DNA of 35,588 nucleotides from Monosiga brevicollis MX1 (taxonomy: Eukaryota > Opisthokonta > Choanoflagellata > Craspedida > Salpingoecidae), in NCBI RefSeq assembly GCF_000002865.3, contig NW_001865055.1, positions 145,723 through 181,310 of the forward strand, read 5' to 3'. The notes beneath the pieces are model-generated. The model was not told the DNA's origin and did no database searches. It was given only the letters and a program-made list of their open reading frames with translations. Of this stretch, positions 11,379 to 21,912 are shown piece by piece (within the stretch, counting starts at the first letter, position 1; every line of letters begins with the position of its first letter). The position numbers were made by a program, and so were the translations under genes.

Positions 11379-14300
11379 ATGGCACCCAATCCCAAAGGCA
11401 ATGCGAACACGCGCACAACCTCAATCAGAAGTGCCCGCCTGGCTAAGAAAGCCGATGATGCCAAGATCATCGCCGAAGCCACCGCTGCCATCCTCACCGC
11501 CGTAGCCGAGGCCAAGACTAAACAACGTCCTGTGCGTCCTCCTGCTCATCGAGTTGCATTGTTCTTGTTTGATGACTACATGGCTGCCTCGGTTTTTCCT
11601 CCATTCATTTGCCTCCGCCATGTTTGGCCTTTCCTCTCCCTCTCCAGCTCGCCCCGCCATTTGAACGCCTGCCTACTCGATCACAGCTGCCAGAGTATTA
11701 CCAAACCATCAAGGATCCCATCGGTGTGTTCGCTTCGTGCCCTGCCCTGCGTCTCGCCTCCCCCATCGCCATCAATCAATCTTGATGGCTCATTGATAAA
11801 GCACTCTCAACACTAAACGCGTTCTTGATTCTCCTTGGGGCAATAGATATCGATACGATTCGCAAAAAAGCTAGCCGGAAGGAATACCCCTCGGTGGCCG
11901 CACTTGTCGAAGACTTTCAGCGCCTGTTTTACAATACCCAGGTCTGCTCACCACATACCAGTCCAAGCACAGCACCTCTACCCAACCACAACGCGACCAG
12001 TTTGCTCGCCTTGTTCACTTCCCGCCAACCCCCCCTCTACTCTTTTATTCCATGACACGACAGGTCTTCAATTCTTCTCGGAGTCTCATTTATAAGGACA
12101 GCCGAACATTAACCAACGTCGTCCGTCGCGCCGCTGCAGCTTTTGTCCCTGGTTTGTGAAAAAGCGGCGGCAACACTCTTGCACATTGGCCCCGTTTGCT
12201 GCAGACCCCAGACTCGTCGTTTTTGCACTCACAAACTCCCCCACCCACGCTGCCTTGCCTCAGAGGACGAGCTGCCCCAGGTCGTGGTCTTTGGTGGTGC
12301 AGCCAAGCCCGCCCCCCTTCCCGCTCCTGCTACACCAGCCACTCGCGTGCCCAGCGCCACCGGGCCGGATGCAACCGTCTCCCCCACCGCTGCCGGCGGA
12401 ACAGCCTCACCCACACCCGCAATCGACCATGTGGTCGTGGCTGCCCTCACCGAGCTGATTCCAAATATCAACGCACGCGTCCTCGTGGTTGATGGCAACA
12501 CCGGTGTGTCTCATGGCATTTAACCCCGTGCTCCGTGTTTAGACCTTGCCCGTCTCGATGCTACCAGCACGTTGATGCCCCAGCTGCTTCTTATTCCTCC
12601 TTTTGCGCGCCCCTCACGCAGGCAAGCCCCCGCTTCGGGCTAGCCATAATCCCTGCTGGCGAACCTTGGCCAGCTATTTGAACAAACATCCCAGTTTCCG
12701 CCTTGCCCAGGAAGCCGATCAAGTAAGCAACATCACCACTGTTCCATCGCCGGTTTCGCATCGTCGTCCTCCACAACCTGATGACGCCTTGTCCTGATTC
12801 GTCGCTGCTCCTGCCCCATTGACTCCTCGTAGAAAATCGTTGACACAATTCGCGCTGATCACGGCCTCGATATCAAGGGGGCTGTCGACCTGCTCAAGGC
12901 CCAGCTCCTGCCCGTGTCAACCGCCAAGACACCCCCCACACAAGCACCCAGCGCCACGCAGCCGAGCAAAAAGGTGAAAAACACTCCAGTTCGCACGCCA
13001 AGCCTGAACCAGAACAAGACGGCCAAGTCGACAAAGAAAACTCCAAAACGCGCACCGGCCACAACACCGACGGTCGGCAGTGGCTCGCCCTTGGCCGCCG
13101 CTGATGCACCGACGTGTCCAACTTCAACGCCCAAAGAAAAGCTGGCTGATCTCATGGCGGCAGCTGATGCCTATCAAGCCTCCTTCCCTAACAACAATTC
13201 TGCAGCTCAAGAAACCGAGGCCTTCAATCTCACCGTGCGCGATCTTTTTGCTCGACGTAAGACGGCTTCATTCTCCCAAATGCTGCCTTGTCATTCATTT
13301 GGAGTGCATCCCCTTGCGGTCCTTCAGGCTTGTGAAGCTCAAAGTTGGAGGGGGTTGTTGTTTCGTTCCCCCGTTGAGAACCTCATGTCGCCTTGTTGGT
13401 ACGATTGTCGGCAGATGTTCTGTCGGTGCGCTCCACCATTCGCTTTCGTGGAGTCATGGGCCGACTCGACGCTGAGGGAATATTTCGCCTTGCCAATGGC
13501 CACCCGTTTCCCACCCCAGCCACGATGGGTTTGATTATGGAGGATGGTAAGGCCGCTAGCGTGGATGTTGTGTTGACGTGGTCGGATCTTCGATTGTCCG
13601 ACTGATGCTTGCCTCGTCAAGCTGGACAACGCCCTGACACACGCATCCTTCCCTTGGCGCCACGTGGCGTCGAATATGAATTTGCAGGAGGGTTTGCCAG
13701 CAATCGCTGGGAGCCGGTGCGCCTTGATCAAAAAACCTTGGCGCAGCTGCAGGCATCGGCATCGCGAATCGCAAAGGCGGCCACTCTCAAAGCCGCCAAA
13801 GCCACGGCGGCTGCTCGTGCCCATGAAGACGAAGCCATGGATATTGACGAGCAAGAAGGTAAACGCTGTTTATTTTACATTATTCTCCACCACATTCCCT
13901 CGATCTTTGATTGTCAACAAAATCTCCCTCTTCTGTGCTTCTCTTTGTCTTGCTCGGCCTCACCTGACCCACTTTTTGGTCATGCGCCACTGCTATCATG
14001 TCTGGTGTTTCTGGTTGCGATACGCGTGCTGTATCAGACTTTTTGCATCTGAATTTGGTCGACAAGTGGACATCGGCGGATCAAGAGCGTTACTCGCATC
14101 GTCTTGGTTTAGCTGTTGCCAGCGATCATGAATGCCCTTTAGATGTACGCGTCGTTTTTTTCTGGGTGTCGTGCCAAGCAGTCTTGTGGCTTGCACTCAT
14201 CTTTTTGCGCTTCCCATGCCTGTGTTGCCTGCTGCGTCCTGCACAAACTTGTAGTTATGCTTTGCCTGCGGGTCCAACGGGCATCTTATCGACCAAAGCC

Positions 14301-17300
14301 GCAAAGGTCGCAAAAGATCTGGCGAGGCATTAAAGCGAGCCAGCTCGTCGGCGCCCGTAACCCCTGTCAAGTCTGAATCTGGGCTTGACGCATGTCCCAA
14401 TGCCCCACTGGCTGGCAATGGTATACCCAACGCTAGTGTTGAACCACTTCAAGCGACAACGGAGCAAAGCACTACCCAACCGTCTAAAGCTCAGCCGGAA
14501 CCCAGCGCTCACACGGCGATTGAAGAGCAATGCCAGATGGTGCGCTGCTCAACCTGCTGCCAGCCTTACCACTGGTTTTGTACCAATTTGACGGCGGCTC
14601 AGGCTGTCAGCTACTCGGCTCGGCTGTGGCAGTGTAAAAATTGTCAAACGTGTGACGTTTGCACCCGTATCGAGCCCACACAGCACCTGCTTAGCTGCGA
14701 CGTTTGTGGCGTGCACCGCCACGCGGCTTGTGCCAGTGCCGCCACACCCAGCTACATGCTAGCCACGCAGCGATGGGTCTGTACCGACTGCGTACAGTGC
14801 GAACACTGCGGTGCCACCGATGTCCGCGGCCATCGCCCCGATCCCAAACTGCGAGAGGAGCCAACTTGGCAATGTGACTTTCGTCTCTGCTTTGACTGCG
14901 GTCTCAACAAACTTCGGGGCAACTTCTGCCCTGTGTGCGGCAAGGTAGGTTGCGTTGAGAGCCCACTGGCACCTTTTTCTACCCTTGCCTCTTGTACACT
15001 GCCGCAAAGCAATAATACGCGTGCCTTGACTTTTTTGGCTTCTTATCCCTCGCTCAGACCTACCGTGGAGATGATTATGATGTGAAGATGGTGGGCTGTG
15101 ATCGTTGTGACCGATGGTTACATGCTGAATGTGATGATATTGATGAGGCTCGCTACCATCTTCTGACCTTCGTCCCCAGCAGCATGTCGTACTTTTGTCC
15201 CGACTGCCGGTGAGTCGCCTCGTTGCCTCAGTCTTGCTTCCCTGCGTTGCCTGGCCATCTTCTTTCTTGCCACCTGGCCAGGACGTCTGACGTGCCGGGC
15301 CTGCATCCCACCTTTTTGGCAGGCGCTCCGATGCAAATGCCAGCAGTGTTAAGGAGTTGTTTGAAGCCGCTGGCTCTGTCATGCATGAGCGTGTGGGCCA
15401 AGCATTGGAGCGAGCAACACGGTCTTCTTCTGCCTGGGTGCTTAAAGTATTACCAGAGGGCATGGTACGGCATGTAGTGTACCGGAGGGTGCACTCGACT
15501 ATGTACCCTTTATTTTGTTTTGTTTTTGTTTTGTTTTTGTTTTGTTTTGTTTTGCTTTGTTTTGTTTTGTTTTGTTTTCGTGGCGGAGAACGTACAGGCT
15601 AGCAAAGGGAATGAACGGACAGCAAGACCTCGTACACACCATCTTCAGCCTGCTCATAAGCACTTTGATCTTGATCTTTAGACTTTGGATGCTGAAAATG
15701 GGAAGCTTCCCGACTTTCTACCAGATGGCGTGTCCGACTTTCAATCTCTTTATGAACGCGTTCAATCAAAGGGCTTCGCTTCTCCGCAGGAGTTCATTCG
15801 AGGTACGCCTTGTTTGTGTGTCGTGTGACGATTCGATTTATCCAAAGACTCGATCTACCCCCTTGCACTTACGGAGCACATCTGGTACAGAACTGTTTCG
15901 CTGCCTTGTTGGGATGCAACTAGTTTTTGGCGACAATGACAAACGCTGCCGGTAGGCCACGTAATCACCTTGCTTCGTTTTTGTTGCCGTTTTAAGTCGT
16001 TCAAGTCTGTTTGAACAAACCGCTCACTCCAAGCAATCTACGCTTTGACTGGTTACGTGGTCGGCTCGGGTTTCACGTGTGCAGAGCTATCACGTCCTTT
16101 TGGGGCGTGCTCAACACGGAGCTGGGTCGCTCCATCGACTTGAGCTTGGACCCTTTGCCGGAGCGTGGACAAGAATTATCCGTGCTAGCGGCCATGGCAG
16201 GTACGGCCAAGACCATTTCAGCAGCCCCATTGACAACAAGCCCACCGGCTTCGCCGCGTCATTCGCATCAAGCATCCGACCGGACCTCGCCGTGGCCCGA
16301 CTCACCAGTTGTGACGTCAACCCCAACCGCCGCACGCGCCACCCAAGGGCTTGGCCCCAAGGACGCACCTTCCTCAACACCAGCCTCGCCCACAACACGT
16401 GAGAATATCGATTTGCAGCATCAAGTAAAGGCTGCATCACAACGAACCATTCCCATTCCTTCCTTGCAATCGCCCAAGCTCAAGGATGGCCAGCCATCTT
16501 GCCCCGAGCAACTGCAGCCAGCGTCTTCCTCGACAAGCCAAACACCCCTGAACAGCATTCCAGTACCCACTCTATCCGGGCAGTTTCGGAGCACCCTGCC
16601 CATCCCTTCCCCCCCTAAGCCAGCCTCGGAGACGACTTTGGCGTCAGACATACCAACTGCAAAACCGCCATCATTTCTTAGACGGCCCTCGCTATCAGCC
16701 ATTGAAGAGCCTTTGCTGGACTATGTACGCTTCGTCAACCCAGCATTGTCGGTGGACATGTTCCGCCACGTCCTTGCCCTCTTTCATGAATACCAAACGA
16801 CCTGTACTCCCGGGCACCAAGGCAATGCTACAAGGGTCCTTCAGGGGTTTGGCCTGCAGCCCGAGCACGTACAAGCAGGCCTAGAGATTTTGGTAAGATG
16901 CCAGGCTGAGCGCTCTCAAGCGGCCAATGGCAATCTCGTGCACTCGGCAAACCACGGTCAAGTCTGGACGCCCACGCTTGCGTCATCGTCGCGCTCTTCC
17001 TGCCCAGACGCTTTTGAAGCGGCCCCGTCCGCGCTTGGCATGCAGACTACACCCTCAGTACCAATGACATCTACGGCCTCGATTGCATCTGCGAGCGTCG
17101 CCAGAGTGTCTGAGACGCCGGCAACGCCTGAGACGCGAGACCAACCCAAAGCAACGGGTGCGCACACGCCTCAAGCATACCCGACGGGCAAAGCAGCGGA
17201 AGGTTGTAGTGCTCAGAAAAACGAGCTTGAGAATGATAAGACTTCCGTTTCTGGGACCGGGCAGCCGGGTGCAAAACGTGCCAAAGTGTCGGGTATAGAC

Positions 17301-20300
17301 CCTCAGGTGTTGGAGGCGCGTCAGGAGATGCAACGCCGCATTTTAGAGCTGTCAGAGAGCGCGAGAACTGCATGTACTTTGGGGCTGGAGAACCAGCCTC
17401 GCACTCACCCAAAGACCTCACGGACAGTGGTTGATGACCGCTGTTGTGAGCTGTGTGGTAACTTTGGGGATCAACCTGACCTGGAAGGTGGCCGCTTGCT
17501 GCCCACTGAGGTGCGCGCCTTGATTGTCCGACCATCGTCGATTTTTACCTGTCGAGCTCACATTTTGCTTATCTAGGCTCGCACCTGGATTCACGTCAAT
17601 TGTCTTTTGTGGTCGCCGGAGGTGTATGAGGGCCCACATGGCCTTTGCCGTGCACGCGCTGCCACCCGTCGTGGTCGCTTGATCGTGAGTTGATGTTTAA
17701 CCTGGGCCACGCCTGGTTGGAATTTCCTGCTGGATGCACGTTATAATGCGCGTGCGCTCAAAGTTGGTTGTTCTCCTGACCACACGCATTTGCTCGATTT
17801 GACCTCAGAAATGCGTGATGTGTGGGTCACCTGGAGCCACACTGGGATGTCGGCACCCTGCCTGCAATCGCAGTTTCCATTTTGGGTGTGCGGCCAGCAT
17901 CGGCGCGCTGTTTGCTCAAAAAAATGTGAGGCTTTCCTTTCGTGCTGCTCCAACCGCGGCTGCTTGGCTTGATGGTGCGCCTGCTCATCAAAGACGACGT
18001 TACACGAACTGTCTTGTGGTACAGATGTACTGCGATCAGCACCGCGAGTACGGATGCAGGCAAGAGAAGCTACAACCATCGGCTACGGCACTCACACCGG
18101 GCAAATTTCGCGTGGAACGTCATATTGTGGTTGAACACCAAAGCGGCAGCCGTGAAGGCGAGGGCGAGCAGCTTGAGGCGGTTAATCGCACACTTTCACT
18201 CTTGCCGTCGCCTCAGCAACTGGCGCTGGCTCTGCTGGCACGCTTCCCCCCAAAGCGTGTTGTTTTTCCGTCTGAGCTTCTTCAGAAGCTGCAGGCCACG
18301 GCACAAAAATCACTTCGCCTGCCCCAAATTTGCATTGGTTGGTTGATGAATCCAGGCAGAGTGACTGATCACTGGGGTGGGGTTGTTGTTAGCGTGCTGT
18401 GAAGACGACTGATTTGCCTTTGGCGCCGTTCTTTGGTTGCAGGCGCTTTCAAGCTGCTTTGGCCTGGGTCCATGGCGGAGCATTGCGAGGGCCTGTACTC
18501 GGACAAGCTGCTCCTGCCTAACAACTATTTGGCGTGTCGCCGGTTTTGGGACATCAATGACGTGTTAAACAACCGCGTACGTTTAATTTCTTGGAGCTGA
18601 ATTGGGTTGAGGAAGGCCAGGAGAGGAGGGAGAGGACGTAGAACTGCTTTGGCTCGGGCTGCTGCCTGATTGTGTTGTCGCCCAGTCTCACCGGTGGCCA
18701 TTCCGACTGTGATGCGACCGCAGCTGAACCTGACATCATATTACATGCGTGTCTGGGCTTGCCGACGAACGGATGACCCAGCACCGGAGGATCCCGATGA
18801 AGCTCCAATGGGTACGCCCGTGTATTTTGTTCGTCGAAGCTGTGGACGCGGGGACTGCATCGCAGTTGTGCACGACCGCGCAAACATGTCTTCAACTTGG
18901 CAAGTCGTGCTTCAGTCAATGGGAGATTCGTTGCTGCAAGGTCCGACTGACACAAGCAGCTGCGCTGCGACAGCAACAACAGCAACAACAGCAAGTGATT
19001 CGGCAGATGGCAAACCTGAAATGGCACACGGCACGGCCGCAAGCCACGACGCGTGCCAAGACGAGGCGGAGCCTCAAACTCAGGATAGCACGCCACCCAC
19101 ATTTTGTCAGGTGACTCTGCGGTGTGGCTGTCGCGTATTTGCGGGGCTTACGGCGGCCCATGCTTGGGCACCAGTCAAAACGGCCGTCGGTAGTTTTCTA
19201 CGGAGTCGACACCTAAAGTTCCTGACGAGGCAGCTGCGGCACGTGCTACAAGATATGGAGGCACCGGTCCGGCAGGCGAAAGCCCGCGTGCGCGTGATGA
19301 GCGGTTTGCATGCTTTTGGGCTTGACTTTCCGGCGGTGCAGCGTGTCTTGGAGCTCTTGCCAAACGTTGATCGGTGCACCGGATACTCGCGGCGGTTTTC
19401 AAGGCCACCAGATGTGGAACCTCGGATCTTGCCGACCAATCCGTCAGGAGCCGCACGGTGTGAGGCGCACGACTTGCAAGCAGCCCGCAAGCTCGCGCGG
19501 TCGTCGCTGCCTCGTGCCGGGGCCGAAAGCACGGATGGGGATGCCCGTCACGATCGCAAGGTATGGCATCTTGTTGTTCCTTTCTTCTTCCTCTTTCTCT
19601 TCGTCTCCTTCTTCCTCTTTCTCTTCGTCTTCTTCTTCTTCTTCTTTTTCTTTTTCTTTTTTTCTCCTTCTTCTTCTCTCTCTTCCTCTGCTTTTTTTTC
19701 GCGCACTGACGCATGCACGCACATCTACATGGATTGAACATGCGTTGCGTTACAGGTCTCCTCCGTGTCAACGGAAATGAACGACAAGACGCTCTTTCGC
19801 CTCTCAAAGCAAATGCTGGCTACCACGGTGCGCGTGAGTCATTCAAAGATCCACGGTATCGGGTTGTTTGCTTTGCGACCACTCAAGCCAGGCGAGATGA
19901 TCATCGAGTATGCGGGCGAGCAAATCCGTCCCGAACTGACGGACAAGCGTGAAGCGTACTACGACTCGCGCGGAATCGGCTGCTACATGTTTCGAGTTGA
20001 TGCAAACCTGGTAGTGGATGCTACCCTGACGGGCAATCCGGCGCGCTTTGTGAACCACTCGTGTGATCCCAATTGCGCTTCGCGGATCATCCAAACAGAT
20101 GTGGGCAAGCACATTGTAATCTTCGCTGAGCGAAACATTGCGGTGGGCGAGGAGCTGACCTACGACTACAAGGTATGAACCATCTTTGGGCCTTTGAGTT
20201 GAGCTCGAGCATGCATGGTCATTCAAGACGATGCTTGCTTTTTTGATGCCACGGGAGCCTGGTCCTACCGTCACAGCGCCCTCACCCCCGCCCGGCCCTG

Positions 20301-20383
20301 TCGGTTTTTTGTAGTTTCCATTGGAGGATTCCAAGATCCCTTGTCACTGCGGTGCAGCCAACTGCCGTCGATACATGAACTGA
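11379..20383 (+). CDS. KMT2A/B-type (MLL1/trithorax) histone H3K4 methyltransferase, 2093 aa, 23 exons
   Basis: SET-domain H3 lysine 4 methyltransferase, expected in a nuclear COMPASS-like complex. Exons: 11379-11531, 11648-11723, 11847-11941, 12064-12151, 12264-12503, 12622-12722, 12833-13256, 13415-13546, 13622-13858, 14038-14144, 14255-14944, 15058-15209, 15323-15464, 15682-15802, 15891-15951, 16085-17510, 17577-17684, 17809-17925, 18025-18337, 18443-18580, 18686-19560, 19756-20172, 20315-20383. Domains: bromodomain about 55-137 (PEYYQTIKDPI, Asn in NTQVFN); unassigned region 138-551; PHD1-3 about 553-830 with PHD3 linker GNFCPVCGK; degenerate bromodomain-like helices about 832-985; extended PHD about 1393-1497 (PGATLGC); FYRN about 1592-1640; FYRC near 1848-1880; Win motif GAARCE 1895-1900; SET about 1945-2071 (GIGLFA, RFVNHSCDPNC, ELTYDYK); post-SET CHCGAANC. 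PHD1-3, bromodomain, extended PHD, FYRN, FYRC, SET is the KMT2A/B order. Least sure: donor 18580, acceptor 13622, and the joining of exons 1-10. No CXXC domain is visible. Confidence 0.85.
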
Positions 20384-20688
20384 GAGACCTGATCTAAGGC
20401 AGCTTGCGAAGCACAGACCCCAGGGCCCTCGATCACACCCTCTGACAGGAACGCAAAGGCAAAGGCAAAGGCAAAGGCAGAGGAGGTCTTGACCAGCTGC
20501 TGATCGTCCCGCAAAAGTCCAATCGAACGAATTATTATGAACCCTTTTCATTTTAAAGAATGCCCTTTATTTCTTCAAAATATACTCACCCAAAAATCAT
20601 CATAACGGCCGTTCCGTTCTCACTCGAATTTTCTCTCTCTCTGAAGTTTTGAAGCAGTCTCTCTCTCTCTCTCCCTCTCTCTTCTCTG

Positions 20689-20722
<34 letters not shown>

Positions 20723-21221
20723 GCTCTCTCTCTCTCTCTCTCTCTCTGAAGCTCTCTCTCTCTCTCTGACCTCTCTCTGAAACTTACTCTCTCTGAGCTT
20801 TCTCTCTCTCTGAAACTCTCTCTCTCTCTCGAAAATTCACACACACGCTTTTGCTGCTTGAAAACTTTTATTTTCTCTTTGCCGCGCACACACACACACA
20901 CACACTCTCTCTCTCTCTCGCTCGGTGCTCGGCAGGTGGTCCTGCTACTCAGTGCAGGCAAGAGGCTTGCTCTTGATGCGGAGGGAGACGAGGGCAAGTG
21001 GTCTTGGAGCCCCCATAGCTGCGGGCAGCGGTGGCAGGTGTTTTCCCCTTGATTGATTGATCGAGTGGCCCTGCCGCGGATCATCCGAGCGCAGCAACAC
21101 TGGGGGCTCAGCAGAAGAAGCAAGACGCATTGATAGGTGCCGGCGGCGAGCATTTGGTGCGACCGCTGCAGAGAGTGCTGTTGAACTGGCCCAGGGCGCT
21201 GCCCCCGTGCCCGCCGTCGTC
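20384..21221. other. Spacer downstream of KMT2 gene, repeat-rich
   Basis: Contains the 3' UTR region of the KMT2 gene (an AT-rich stretch at about 20530-20600 is the likeliest poly(A) area), an array of CT repeats and a short CA/CT microsatellite at about 20884-20919. No coding sequence is supported. Confidence 0.5.
20631..20832. repeat. Interrupted (CT)n array with regular GAAG breaks
   Basis: Blocks of CT repeats separated many times by the short phrase CTGAAGCTCTC or close variants. It resembles an evolving minisatellite built from a microsatellite. Spacing is irregular, so this is not a CRISPR array. Confidence 0.9.
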
Positions 21222-21912
21222 ATGCCGGTTGACCCATTGCATTCGGGCGCAATCTTTCGGGTCCGCAATCCAGCCGCGCTCAGGTCCCCCGTGCCCCTGC
21301 ACGCTCGAGGTCGTGCCCCGGGCAACCCCGCTCCAGTCGCCAGCCCTCTGCATCATCACCATGAGTCCAATGGCAACAGCACGCCAAGCCGAAGCCATCC
21401 TGCTGAACAAGCCCACCCGCCACCCTCGGGTCAGAAACTAGTCCCCACGACCCCATCGGCGTCCCACCGGGATGGCTTTCGTGCTCCCATCACGCCGCAT
21501 ATTGTTCGACAACCCCTCCAATCATCTTCGGTCTGTGTATGCAATTCCTGGCCCCTTGCCCCGCCCTGTTGAGCGCCCCTGCCTTGTTCTAACACCCATT
21601 CGCACTTTGTCTTGCTGCATTGCCAACCCTATTCTTGTCGCGCCCCGCTGCTCCGCACAGGCCCAAGCATCACCAAATACTCACGGTGTCTGGCGAAGCC
21701 CCGGACCTCTGCTCCGACCCCGTCTTATTCGTACGCAGCCCACCAACGCCCGGTGTCCCATGCGCTTGTTGTCTGTCATGCTTCACCGCAGCTTGATGCA
21801 CCGCCAACACAACTCAGCGCGTCTCCAACACCTGTGCATCACGTGCAGCAAAGCATACTCCTCACAGTAATGGCGCTGCCCCTTCGCTTTGCTTTCAACT
21901 CGCTTCTTTGAC
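21222..21912 (+). other. Possible upstream exon(s) of the M18BP1/KNL2 gene
   Basis: An ATG at 21222 opens a Pro/Ser/His-rich frame to about 21530, and a second Pro/Ser-rich frame runs from an acceptor-like CACAG at 21661 to a donor-like GTAATG at 21869. Their composition resembles the disordered N-terminus of the next gene. However, neither can be joined to the exon at 21913-22078 in a compatible phase with ordinary GT-AG signals. They may be 5' UTR, alternative exons, or a wrongly read segment. Confidence 0.35.

Noticed and set aside
15515-15600. Phe/Cys-rich membrane-like ORF segment
   Set aside because: It comes from a TTTTG repeat inside a KMT2 intron, not from a membrane protein.
19566-19700. 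Phe/Ser-rich coding extension in the KMT2 gene
   Set aside because: The TTC-rich tract is the pyrimidine-rich part of the intron before the SET exon; the flanking GT and AG sites and the SET alignment support splicing.
11379-20383. Taspase-type cleavage site in the KMT2 homologue
   Set aside because: No convincing Q-hydrophobic-D/G site was found between the PHD cluster and the SET domain.
20631-20832. Possible CRISPR-like repeat array
   Set aside because: Irregular spacing, no unique spacers, and a eukaryotic context; it is a broken CT microsatellite.
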